Origin: Forficula auricularia
Taxonomy: Eukaryota; Arthropoda; Insecta; Dermaptera; Forficulidae
Direction: 5' to 3'
Assembly: GCA_024734495.1 (NCBI GenBank)
Contig: JALMQS010000009.1
Span: forward strand, 434,001-498,000
Length of the DNA: 64,000 nt
Shown: positions 54,348 to 64,000 of the stretch, in pieces
Layout of the letters: each line of letters begins with the position of its first letter
How positions within the stretch are numbered: the stretch's first letter is position 1
Notes under the pieces: model-generated
Database searches by the model: none
The model's input: the letters and a program-made list of their open reading frames with translations, nothing else
Told to the model about the DNA's origin: nothing
Position numbers and translations under genes: made by a program

Positions 54348-57254
54348 ATGAGAATTGGATCTTGGAATATTCGGACACTATTTGCGGCAGGAACGGCCCA
54401 AATTCTGGAAAAAGAATGTAAGAGATACCAACTAGATATATGTGCACTGCAAGAAGTTAGATGGTTGGATGATGGTTCTGTGCTGATTGAAAATAGTACG
54501 TTGTACTATAGTGGGCATCCTAACGAACATAAGGGTGGGGTCGGATTTATGGTGAATAGCAGAACTCTGAGTAGTGTAATAGACTTCCGCCCGTTGAATG
54601 AAAGAATATGTGTGTTGAGGATTAAGGGAAAATTTTATAACATATCATTTGTTAATATATATGCTCCTACGGAAGATAAGGAAGCCTTTTATCAAGATCT
54701 AGAATTCATATACAATCAACTTCCTCAGTATGATCTTAAGATCATCCTTGGAGATGCAAATGCGAAAATAGGTAGAGAAGAAATATTGAGACCCACAATC
54801 GGAAAGGAAAGCCTCCACCATGATTCAAATGAGAATGGACTTAAGATGGTTGGCTTCGCTACTATGAACAACTTAATGGTGATGAGTACATATTTCCATA
54901 GGAAAGACATATATAAACAAACATGGGTGTCGCCTGATGGCAATACAAGAAATCAAATAGATCACTTCCTGGTTGACAAAAGACACAAAACTAGTGTTAA
55001 AAATGTTCGTAGCTATAGAGGTGCCGAAATGGGGACTGACCATTTCTTGGTTGTTATGACGCTGGGAGTAAAAATTCGGAAAGTGATTCATACCACGGAG
55101 TCATTGAAGGGTTATAAATTTGACTTAGAAAAGATCAACATGCCAGGTATGAAAGAAAAATATCAGAGTGAAATCAGAAGGCATGGTGGCAATTATGAGG
55201 AAGATGGGTTGCCTGAAGTGGATGAATTATGGGAAGGAATGAAATGCACTATTAAAGAAGTGGCCAAGGAAGCTTTTGGAGAGGCTGAAAGAATTAAGAA
55301 CAGGAAGCCATGGTTTGAAAAGGAATGTGTGGAGGCTGTTGAGAGGAGGAGAGAGATTCGTTTGAAATACCTGGGTGGAGGAGAATCGTTAGAAAATTAC
55401 AGAGGGGTGCAAAGAGGGGTGAGTAGGCTTCTGAGACGAAAGAAGAGAGAATTCTATAAAAGAAGGATATCAGATTTAGAGCAAGCCTACGATCAAGGTA
55501 GAATAAGAGATTTCTACCAGGAAATAAGACAAGAAAGAAATGGTTTCAAAGCCAGGTCGTGCATAATTGCTGATATAAATGGTAATGATATAACAGAAAA
55601 AGATAAAATCATGGCTAGATGGATGAATTACTTCCAAGAGTTGTTAAATTTTACTCCTCCTAGAGAACCCCTAGAGCACAGTATATATATTACGGCAGAG
55701 AACTATGTTGAAGTCCCCACCAGGAATGAGATAGCGGAGGCAATGCATCATCTTAAAAACAGAAAGTCACCTGGTATTGATCAAATCCCCTCAGAATTGT
55801 TGAAGGCGGGAGGTGATTCGCTGATGGACATGATGCATATCCTAATAACAAGAATATGGGATAGGGAGGAGATTCCTGGTGAATGGAGAGAAGCATTGAT
55901 AGTCCCAATACATAAAAAAGGTAATAAGAAGATCTGCGGGAATTATAGAGGAATCTCGCTTTTGATAACTGCATATAAGATATTATCTCGTATCTTGCTG
56001 AGAAGACTAAGTCCCATCTCAGAGGAAGTTCTCGGGGAGTATCAGTGCGGTTTCCGTAAGGGTAGATCAACATCGGACCAGCTGTTCAACATCCGACAAC
56101 TAATGGAGAAGAGATGGGAATACGCCTTGGATATACACCATCTCTTCATTGATTATAAACAGGCATACGACAGTGTATATAGGGAAAGCCTATGGACTAT
56201 AATGGAAGAGTTTGGATTCCCCAAGAAATTAATCAGAATGACAAAGGTATGTGTGTGCGGATCAAAATCTAGAGTGAAGCTGGGTGGAAACTTATCTCAG
56301 CCTTTTGAAATTGGAACGGGTTTGAGACAGGGTGATGCCTTGTCACCATTGCTGTTCAATCTAGTTTTGGAGAAGATAATGAGGAGTGTAAAACGGGTTG
56401 ACGCGGGCGTGCCTCTGGGCAGAGTACTGAGGGCCTTCGGATATGCGGATGATATTGATCTTGTCTGCATGAGTGAGGAAGGACTGAAGAGAATGTTCGG
56501 TGCGCTCGAGACGGGAGGGAATGGGGTGGGTTTAGTTATAAGTGAAGAGAAAACCAAATACATGCTAATGTCGAGATCCATACCAAGTTGCACACCAATG
56601 AAAGTGGGGAACAGGGTTTTTGAGGGCGTAGCGAGGTTTAAATATTTGGGCGCTATAGTGACGTCGGATGCCAGAATAGACCAGGAAATAATCTCTCGAA
56701 TACATGCGGGTGATAGAGCTTTGGCAAGTCTGAGTGGACTACTTCGAATGAGAGTTCTATCACGAGAAATAAAAATAAAAATATACAATACCTTAATAAG
56801 ACCGGTTGTGATATATGGCTGTGAGTCGTGGACAATGACGCTACTTAACCAGAGGAGACTGATAAGTTTCGAGAACAAAGTTCTCAGGAATATATGTGGG
56901 CCTGTTCAAGATCTAACTTCTGGTGAATGGAGACGAAGATCCGAGGAAGAAGTCAGAGACTTGACAAAGCAGCCTTATATCTCAAGTGTAGTGAGGAAAA
57001 GAAGATTAGAATGGGCCGGTCATGTGGCTCGTGCTCCGAAAACCAGGGACATAAAGAACCTCCACGAGAGCTACCCGCCTGGAAGAAGACCACCAGGCAG
57101 ACCAAGACAAAGATGGCTGGATAATGTCGTCAGAGATCTGCAAGAGCTTCACGTGGGGGCAGGATGGGAGGGATTGGCCCAGGATAGAGGAATATGGAGA
57201 GGCATCACGCGAGAGGCTCAAGCTCTACAAGGGCGATTTGGCCATCGGAAGTAA
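54348..57254 (+). CDS. RTE-type endonuclease/reverse transcriptase, intact ORF
   Basis: Drives target-primed reverse transcription: the endonuclease nicks the chromosome and the RT copies element RNA there. The first ATG is at 54348 (968 codons); the open frame continues upstream without ATG to at least 54273 (TTG). N-terminal APE endonuclease: SWNIRTLF, ALQEVRW, NIYAPTE, GDANAKIG (Asp ~136), NQIDHFLV and TDHFLVV (His ~232). RT: SPGIDQIPSELLKAGG, KKICGNYRGISLL, YQCGFRKGRST, FIDYKQAYDS (Asp ~602), GLRQGDALSPLLFN, GYADDIDLV (YADD ~699-702), FKYLGAIVTSD. The C-terminus contains RRLEWAGHVAR and PPGRPRQRWLDNV. There is no stop or frameshift, and all catalytic motifs are present. The same protein class is annotated in many arthropods as craniofacial development protein 2-like, which is misleading. 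Confidence 0.93.
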   Translation: MRIGSWNIRTLFAAGTAQILEKECKRYQLDICALQEVRWLDDGSVLIENSTLYYSGHPNEHKGGVGFMVNSRTLSSVIDFRPLNERICVLRIKGKFYNISFVNIYAPTEDKEAFYQDLEFIYNQLPQYDLKIILGDANAKIGREEILRPTIGKESLHHDSNENGLKMVGFATMNNLMVMSTYFHRKDIYKQTWVSPDGNTRNQIDHFLVDKRHKTSVKNVRSYRGAEMGTDHFLVVMTLGVKIRKVIHTTESLKGYKFDLEKINMPGMKEKYQSEIRRHGGNYEEDGLPEVDELWEGMKCTIKEVAKEAFGEAERIKNRKPWFEKECVEAVERRREIRLKYLGGGESLENYRGVQRGVSRLLRRKKREFYKRRISDLEQAYDQGRIRDFYQEIRQERNGFKARSCIIADINGNDITEKDKIMARWMNYFQELLNFTPPREPLEHSIYITAENYVEVPTRNEIAEAMHHLKNRKSPGIDQIPSELLKAGGDSLMDMMHILITRIWDREEIPGEWREALIVPIHKKGNKKICGNYRGISLLITAYKILSRILLRRLSPISEEVLGEYQCGFRKGRSTSDQLFNIRQLMEKRWEYALDIHHLFIDYKQAYDSVYRESLWTIMEEFGFPKKLIRMTKVCVCGSKSRVKLGGNLSQPFEIGTGLRQGDALSPLLFNLVLEKIMRSVKRVDAGVPLGRVLRAFGYADDIDLVCMSEEGLKRMFGALETGGNGVGLVISEEKTKYMLMSRSIPSCTPMKVGNRVFEGVARFKYLGAIVTSDARIDQEIISRIHAGDRALASLSGLLRMRVLSREIKIKIYNTLIRPVVIYGCESWTMTLLNQRRLISFENKVLRNICGPVQDLTSGEWRRRSEEEVRDLTKQPYISSVVRKRRLEWAGHVARAPKTRDIKNLHESYPPGRRPPGRPRQRWLDNVVRDLQELHVGAGWEGLAQDRGIWRGITREAQALQGRFGHRK

Positions 57255-57599
57255 GTAAGTTAAATTATTGATTGTTTTATTATACATATTAAATGAAAAC
57301 GCTACTTTATGAAAACAATGATAGAAGGTTTATTAATGTTCCTCGGTAGAAATTATCCATTTATCAATAAAAAAAATTAGAAAATATATGTAGTTGCTTT
57401 ATGAAATAGTAGTAAATAAGTTATTTCATAAAGTAATTATATTTTTGAAGATCTATCATTTAAGAGGGATATGAAAAATTTTCAGGTTGCATGATTTTTG
57501 TTTTATCCGTTTAAGATAAATGGAGTAAAAAGATTTTTACTTCTCTTAAATTATATGGTATGTCAGAGTTTGTTTTTGTCTCGAGGGTAAAACAAACAA

Positions 57600-57715
57600 G
57601 CCCGGCAAACATGTTAGTACTCGGATTCAACTCCTGAAGGGATGAAGCCCTATGATATGCAATGGAAAAATATTTCTATTAAAATCTTAGATTATTTTAG
57701 CTTGAATATAAATTC
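57600..57715 (+). mobile_element. Decayed tRNA-like SINE (family 4)
   Basis: AAGCCCGGCAAACATGTTAG, a B-box remnant CGGATTCAACTCCTG, then GATGAAGCCCTATGATATGC and TTTCTATTAAAATCTTAGAT match the family-4 body. The A-box half is missing or altered. Confidence 0.7.
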
Positions 57716-57719
57716 TTTA

Positions 57720-57970
57720 TTGAAAAATATTTTAGTATACGCCTTATAAAAATGTATTTAAGTAATTTATTTTTTTTGAAAATGTATATTTATTTACTTT
57801 GAATTAAATATAAAAAATACAGATAAAAAAATAAATTGTTAAAGTATACATTTTAATTTCAATAGGTACCCATGCTTATTTGTTAAAATTAACCTGAATA
57901 AAACTATAAATAAAAATAGATTACTATTTGGCGATCGTAGTATTTAACTTACTCAAAAAATTTTCAATTT
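57720..57970. other. No gene seen
   Basis: AT-rich spacer between a SINE remnant and the next element. Confidence 0.4.
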
Positions 57971-57974
57971 TTTA

Positions 57975-58575
57975 CTTTACCATACAGGGTATGGTCAAGT
58001 ATTATAATCGTGCATGAAAAAAGTGGTTTTTTTCCTTCTTTTTTTTTTGAAATATCTCAAAAACAGCTAAAACTATTTTGATTAAAAAAATTGAACGAAA
58101 CCATGGCATTTTGCTCTATAAAAAATCTCTAATAAGTGAACATCGAAAAAATTAAATTTTTCGAGATAATAATTGTTTTGTCAAAATGTCTGTTAGTTAG
58201 TCTGGCTGTTAGTCTGTTATTCTGTTAGTTAGTCTGTGCGTTACCAAATTTTTTTGGACGAGCTAGCTCAAAAACTAGTGTGAATATCGAAACCAAATTT
58301 CACACGTAGTTTTGGTCCATTGAGATTAAGAGCTGATTAGATTTTGGTGCATATCGACCCAAAATTAAGGGGGGGTTAAAAATTAAAAATCTAGGCCATT
58401 TGAGCAAACTCAACCAAATTTTGTATACATAATCAGTGGGACCCCAAAAGTCTAAAAATGCAAAAACTAACCGCCCTCCCTTACATGATTATAAATAATT
58501 TTATTAAATATTAAATATAAGAGAGGGACCAGGTCAAGTCAAGTGGATGGTCACATCAGAACACGTCAGCTTATT
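57975..58575. mobile_element. Truncated relative of the 22900-24012 element
   Basis: Matches about 23300-24012: ACCATACAGGGTATGGTCAAG, CTGTTAGTTAGTCTGTGCG, AGAGCTGATTAGATTTTGG and the right terminus CATCAGAACACGTCAGCTTA. The left half, including its TIR, is missing. Confidence 0.8.
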
Positions 58576-58579
58576 TTTT

Positions 58580-59888
58580 GTTCATACGTGTTTAGAAAAA
58601 TCTGAAAAAAATGATTAATTTTTTTGCCTTCAAAACCGAATCGATAATCGTATAAAGTTTTAAAATGTTTGTATTCAACCAACTATATTTTGATTAGTTT
58701 TTTAGTTTCAGGGCGTTTAATTGAAAAACTATCGTGTGTGCTAAGAACACATGGCAGAAGTGAAAACTTTTTAATCGATTCGAAAAGATATATGACCCGT
58801 TTAGAAAAAAAATGAGACTAATATAGGTATAGGATATTGTATGTAAATTATTGTGTCATTTTTGCTCTCAGCATAACATAAAGGAATGGGTAGTTTCCAA
58901 TAGACCGAATTGATTTTGGGTGTTTTTGAATTGCAAATGAGGTTTTTGAGAAACGTTCAATTTATTTTTCTCAATAAATTCTCTGGTAATATTATAAGGT
59001 CGAGTATAAATGTTTCCCAAATAGATAAATGATTAGTTTCTGATTTTCTTTATTTTGAATGAAAACCTTGTGACTTGGTAACTTTTGAGTGTTTTAATAC
59101 ATTTAAATTATACAATATTTAAGGCCTTAAAAAACTTATAATTAAACGATAAGATTTTGAATATTTTTTTATTAAAGATTCTCCAGAATTAGATAAATAT
59201 GGAAATTTATTGAATGTTTTTGTGTATTGTAAGACGAAATCCTCTCTACCATGGAAAAGAACTCTAAGAGCATCTTATTAAAAATAGCTGAAGGAGGTTC
59301 GCTGCTCTAGAGTTGATTACACACATATTTGATGGTAAGCTAATTTAGCAAACAGGAGGAGATAAAATGAACTTTAATCAAAGAAGCATAAACAGGTTCT
59401 TAATGATTAAAATTAAAATTAATCTGAGTATTGACTCTAGAGGTTGAGAAAAAAGCTTTTTGAATACGAATATCGCCTAGGGGTAGAGCGGTCAGGCTTT
59501 TACCATTAAAAAAATAATTTAATCAACCTGAAGAGTCTTAATTATTTTTTGATATATAAATTGAATTGTGAAAATATTAATCTTTGAATAGTACTTTTGA
59601 GCAAACATTTTCTTCAATCGAAAGTAAATTCTAAAATGGGAATTTGGCGAAATAGAAAGACCACGCAACGATAACAATGAACCTTTTCCATTTTTTAGGG
59701 TTTCATTAACATGTATAAAAAATAACAAATGCCTCCCTGAAATAATAATACAAAGTAACCTGCCATTAACACCATAAACACCACCAAAAAAAACTCTTAG
59801 TTCACCAAACAGTCCATTTAGGGAAAAAGCCCCAAAAAAGGGGGTAACCCACCCATGGACAGCAAAGCAACAAACAGCCCAACCTTGG
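58580..59888. other. No gene; unusual A/C-rich stretch at ~59730-59880
   Basis: Mostly AT-rich. From ~59730 to 59880 the plus strand is T-poor and A/C-rich (for example AACACCATAAACACCACC, CAGCAAAGCAACAAACAGCC), unlike its neighbourhood. No frame or family recognised. Confidence 0.4.
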
Positions 59889-60654
59889 TTATAGATCAGA
59901 GTTTCTCAACATCAAGTCTATGGGCCGGTGCCGGCCCCTAGAAAAATTTTATCGGACCACGAACAAGTGATAAAATTGTAAATAAAAAATATATGTCGTT
60001 ATCTTTAACTAAGAAAAATTAAATGCAGCTGTTTACCAACAATTATAAACCTACAATATTCAAAAATATTTTCCACCAGATATAAAAATAGAGAGATGAA
60101 TGGATTACATACTAAGCAATTTGAAGAATATAATTTGAAAAACATTTCATTCAACAAACCGATAAGACTGTCTTTTGGGATTAATTTCTGTATAATATTA
60201 AAACCGATCTTTTCCAACAAAATTTGTATTTCTGTGAAAAAAGAGTACTAAAATTTACTTCAAAAATCAATGAAAATATTACTTTTATTTGACAATAAAT
60301 ATATACCTTCTGAAGAATAGTTTTCTGCAATGCCATTAATGAAAAATAAACTGGGAAACCACTTATCCATAAATTCATCTCTTCGTCTTAATCAGGGCTG
60401 TCCAAGCAGCGGCCCCCGGGTATAAGGCCCGACATGAAATTATGAAAATATTTTAATGTACTCATTGGAAAACATATCTGATAAGATTTGACCTCATAAT
60501 TTATTTTTCTAAAATAAGAAGAAATTGGAAAATCTCTCCTTTCGATGAATAAAAGGACAGATTTAAATTTTTAATGTGAAAAAATATATAAAGATTTTCG
60601 AGAAAAAAATCCCACAATTTTGACATAAATTATTTTGGCTTCATTTTTATTAGA

Positions 60655-61937
60655 TACTAGCTTCAAGGCCCGCCTTTGGCGAGCCTTTTGCTAGCCAGGG
60701 GGCTTCGCCCCTGGATCCCCACGTGGCTGCTTTATTGATGTTTTATTAGTAACAGAGAATAAATATAATTGTTTTGTTATAAAGTCTTAAATAGATATAA
60801 TTTGAGATTCTATTTAACTGCAATATACATTCATAACAAATAAGATGAAACAAATATTTAAAATGTATTAAAAATCCACTTGTTATCATTAAAGGGAAAA
60901 TAAAAAAAGTTATATTATATGTAGGTATTATTATAGAAAAGAAGACTTGAAAATTACAATTATTATTCATTTTGATAGACACAAAAGTATATAAAATCTA
61001 TTTATAAAAAATTCTCTTATTCTCAAGCTTGAGTTGTTTATCATAAAAGAATTTAGTCTTTTTGATTTTAAGTCGATTCTCCACGTTTTCAGTAGAGGTT
61101 GCCATTAATAGTCAAAACATCAAAAATGGAATTCAATAAGGTTATTCCTCTAGTATTAGATAAGAATCGATCGTTATTTTTTATTTTAAGTCGATTCCTC
61201 CATGTCTTCACCAATGGCTACCAATAATAATCGAAGGGTCAAAAATCTAATGTAGAATTCTTATTCCTCAAGTATTAGATGAGAATCGATTGCTATTTTT
61301 GATTTTAAGTCGATTCCTCCATGTCTTCACCAATGGCTACCAATAAAAACCGAAACGTCAAAAATCGAATGTAGAATGGTTATTCCTCGACTGTTAAATG
61401 AGAATCGATCATTATTTTTGAATTAAAGTCAACATGAACTGCAAATTGCAAGTGATATCTGTTTAATAATAAAGAAATAATCATATTAATATTTCAAATC
61501 AATTTGGATAAAGTTTAGCAACGATCCGTTGCAGTTTATTTTTTTAATTTTTGTTTTTAAATGTACTTTAAAAAAAATAGATAGTTTTTTTAAATCTTTG
61601 TTGCATTATTAGATTCTTCTTCAACGATAATGTGGTTAGAACTATTATATATGCTATTAAGAATGAATGACATTCAAAAATCTCGCCTAACAGGTCCGCG
61701 AACACATGTTTAGTTTGCTAGTCTAGTTCCTTTATTGTTTGGCAAGCTATATTGGCTAAACTGATTTTTTTTTAGTTTTTCCTCAATTTTCCAATTTTCC
61801 GGGCAACTTTTCAAATTTTTTACGTATTAACCTGTATTGGACTATAACGAACATTAAAAAAAAAATTAGCCAAATCGGTCCAGGCATTTGAGAGATCTGC
61901 GCTTACAAAGAAAAAGAAATTCATTTTTATTATATAG
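60655..61937 (-). mobile_element. HINE/DINE-type element, innermost of the nest
   Basis: Minus-oriented. The 3' end at 60655 (TACTAGCTTCAAGGCCCGCC, with hairpins GGGGCTTCGCCCC and GCCCGCC..GGCGAGC) is followed by the same subterminal sequence as 20530-20700, then the 119-bp satellite (61030-61420), the core with GATCCGTTGCAG, and the leader ending TTCATTTTTATTATATAG at 61937. A ~120-bp AT-rich stretch near 60880-61000 is extra relative to 18658-20758. Non-autonomous. Confidence 0.87.
61030..61420 (-). repeat. 119-bp satellite block in the HINE
   Basis: About three units, with TTATTCCTC landmarks near 61142, 61261 and 61380 (119 apart), closed by the diverged terminal unit beginning CTTGAGTTGTTTATC at ~61027. 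Confidence 0.88.
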
Positions 61938-62739
61938 ATAAATATTTTAACTGCAAACTTTCTGATTGAATATGTATGAAACTGCAATCAGACAAAGAAA
62001 GATAAATTTAATAATATGTCTCTTTATTAGAATTTTACAAAAATTATCTACTGAGAAAAAAATATTCCTAGTTTCAAAATATGCATTCATTTTTTGATAA
62101 TATTAATTTATAAATACGTGAAGAAGCTATTTTCAAGAATAAAATTCACTAAAAGCAAAATTTTAAGCTCAACTACATATTAGGTAAAAAAATAATGAAG
62201 TTTCAAATATTTAAAAATTTGAAGTGATAAATGATTTAAAATTAAAATTCTGAAGAAAAAGAACTCACACTTTATTATTATCCATGACATTTTTTCTACT
62301 TTATCATGGTAGAAATCATTATTCTACATTATTAAATATATGTTTTGATTAACTAATATCAATAGAATATTTTATATGCGGCCCGAGGCATTTGTTTTTT
62401 CTTCAAATGCGGCCCATGTATGCGAAAAGGTTGGACACCCCTGGTCTACAACAAATTTACAACCAATAATATCGAAAACATTAGAATATCACATTAAAAA
62501 TAAATGTTTATTGTTAAAAATATTATAACTATTGAGTTTGTGATTTTCTTAATTATACATATTTTAAAAATGATATTAATTTTTTATGTGATTTATGGAA
62601 ATAAATATTAAAAATATTTATAATGATTATAATTTATTTTATTTAATCAATTTGAAAAACTTTAGCAGTCCTTCTAAAATAAGTTTTATTTCTACCGGTC
62701 TGGGGCTAAAGAAAAGGTTGAGAATCGCTGATATAGATC

Positions 62740-63297
62740 ATAATTGAATTTTCTATCATAATGAAAAGCCAATAATAATAAACGTACCATTGTTATTTTT
62801 TGAAAGAGAAATTGAAAGAAGGGAATAAATATTTGAGTTCAATCCGGAAAAAAAAGGATTTGAGTTTTAATCGTGACTTCGGCGCCAAATGGCTGCATTT
62901 GGAGAGTAGGGAGATTGGTAAAGAGGAACGCATATTGAAAGAAGCCGCTACTTTATTTATCGGAAACAGTTTTATAAACAAATTGATCATTATTAAATTT
63001 TTATCACCTTTTCCAATGTCTAGCATTACTATTGAAATTTTATAGTAAATATCTACATCCACCAAGATATAACAAACCATCTGCGAAGTCCTCCTTCGGC
63101 GGGCATCTACCTAGCAAGAAACGGTGATTGAAAATTTTAGATTTTAAATTATTTTTAAACTCCCACTTATTTATTTAACGAATTGCTTAAGCACGGCCAA
63201 TCACTGACCTCCATTCGATCTTTTTAACCAATCAGAGGGATCACGTCGTTGTTGTTAAGCGCTTTATAATAATAGATATATTGTTATTCGCTAACAG
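62740..63297. other. No gene; HINE-like scrap at ~63075-63115
   Basis: Overlapping 81- and 95-codon ORFs (62800-63045 +, 63080-62793 -) have no recognised motif. TCCTCCTTCGGCGGGCATC at ~63091 resembles a decayed HINE 3' hairpin. Confidence 0.4.
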
Positions 63298-63301
63298 TTA
63301 A

Positions 63302-63890
63302 GGAGGTCCTTTTGTTCTACGTGAGTCAAAAGAAGTGTAGTATTTAATATTTAATAAATTAAGTTAAAATACAAATGAAAAATAATAGAATTATAAAATA
63401 AATAGTATGAATGCCGTAAACGTTTGAAATAAAAACAATTATAAAAAAAATAATTAAATACAAAATTAGTTTGATTTATTTAAATCAGCTGATAATAACT
63501 CTTGTATGATTTGGCATTGCGTTGTATTAATACATTTTATGTTTATCTCCAAAAATAGCATTTATGTGATTTTATAAAGTAAATATCTAAGTAAATTCGA
63601 AGGTCAGTGATATATTTTATTGTAAAAAAGAAACCTGCATGTTTCAAAAAGCTAATTTTTAGTTTATTTTAACTTTATCTATTCAACTACTAGTAGTATA
63701 ATTCAAGAGAAAGTGTCAAAATCTTAATTTTCCATAAGACTCTAAGAAAATGTTATTTTCAAAAATTTGCACGCTAATGTGTGAGTGAAAATTCAGCAAA
63801 GTATAGATAGAGACTTTAACTATTAAAAAAAATTAAGTTATAGTTAAAATCTAATATTTTTTATTTAATATTGGCGACAAAAGGACCACC
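63302..63890. mobile_element. piggyBac-like MITE, TSD TTAA
   Basis: Ends GGAGGTCCTTTTGT and ACAAAAGGACCACC are inverted with one mismatch, each directly bordered by TTAA (63298-63301, 63891-63894), the piggyBac target. The termini do not start with the usual CCC, which lowers certainty. It is 589 bp and non-coding. Confidence 0.55.
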
Positions 63891-64000
63891 TTAACAAGTT
63901 GTCGGTCAAAAGAATTGAGATCTGTATTACTGTATTGGAAGACTGCAGATCGGTCAAAATATTGAATTCACTTCAATTTATTTATTTTTAATTCCTCATT

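Larger units (their letters stand above)
52918..57262 (+). mobile_element. RTE-clade LINE, apparently full length
   Basis: It begins in GC-richer sequence near TTTTAGCCCTGCGGGTTGGG and has a ~1.4-kb leader. The leader includes a C16 run at ~53134-53149 and blocks such as GGTCCTCGGGAGCTC and GGCTAACAACC. The single long ORF follows, ending at 57254, and a (TAAG)-type short repeat tail (AAGTAAGTAAGTTAAA) comes right after. Very short 3' UTRs with simple-repeat tails are typical of RTE elements. The leader section 53150-53860 is AT-rich and may hold a secondary insertion. No target duplication was identified. Confidence 0.8.
60393..62443. mobile_element. Second hAT, inserted in the outer hAT
   Basis: Ends CAGGGCTGTCCAAGC and GGTTGGACACCCCTG are inverted repeats with GCGGCCC subterminal motifs on both sides. 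The flanks GTCTTAAT (60385-60392) and GTCTACAA (62444-62451) agree only in part, so the duplication is decayed or the edges are slightly off. It contains a HINE at 60655-61937. Confidence 0.8.
59897..62730. mobile_element. Outer hAT element of a three-level nest, TSD [T/A]TATAGAT
   Basis: Ends CAGAGTTTCTCAAC and GGTTGAGAATCGCTG are inverted, flanked by TTATAGAT (59889-59896) and ATATAGAT (62731-62738), a 7/8 match. It is the same family as the MITE at 44952 (CTCAACC ends, GGACCAC/GGCCGG motifs). The host element proper is small; most of its length is the inserted hAT (60393-62443). Confidence 0.88.

Overview
The window is AT-rich eukaryotic DNA made almost entirely of transposable elements (TEs), with only traces of host coding sequence. 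The TE mix is hAT, Tc1/mariner, PIF/Harbinger and piggyBac-like elements, Helentron-type HINE/DINE elements, tRNA-derived SINEs, an RTE-clade LINE and fragments of a second LINE. This points to an arthropod, most likely an insect. I cannot name the species. No rRNA, true tRNA gene, CRISPR array or prokaryotic feature was seen.

Layout. 1-12.1 kb: a 1.19 kb near-identical duplication (1-1186 and 10424-11606), hairpin MITEs, a fold-back mariner, blocks of a 119-bp satellite, a three-level TE nest (6482-8995 > hAT 7190-7954 > TA-flanked MITE 7416-7855), and a short cadherin-like exon fragment at 9862 with the DxNDNxPxF motif behind a splice acceptor. 12.4-18.6 kb: dispersed repeats, LINE 3' fragments, a PIF/Harbinger MITE, two SINEs, fold-back elements and a G-rich island. 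18.7-20.8 kb: a full HINE carrying 119-bp repeats and an internal hAT insertion. 20.9-35.2 kb: four hAT elements with target-site duplications (TSDs) or good TIRs (24127, 26605, 28032, 29521), a long-TIR element, two SINEs, and weak candidate exons (20940 +, 35012-35161 -). 37-42.9 kb: a second HINE, a SINE inverted dimer inserted into a dispersed repeat, and a short tandem array. 42.9-47.2 kb: an almost complete Tc1 element whose transposase has an apparent 58-bp intron, a LINE fragment split by a hAT MITE, and a deleted Tc1 MITE. 50-52.5 kb: another satellite block, a GC-rich LTR-like segment and a SINE. 52.9-57.3 kb: an RTE-type LINE with an uninterrupted endonuclease/reverse transcriptase ORF, the only clearly intact long protein-coding gene here. 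59.9-62.7 kb: hAT > hAT > HINE nest. 63.3-63.9 kb: a TTAA-flanked piggyBac-like MITE.

How it works together: the RTE ORF (54348-57254) is the only local source of a complete mobility protein. Most other elements are non-autonomous or broken and would depend on proteins encoded elsewhere. The SINEs have pol III A/B boxes and no coding capacity. The nesting gives a relative age order (outer elements older). If the cadherin-like and other candidate exons are real, the window lies in TE-inflated introns or intergenic space of host genes. That part is inference.
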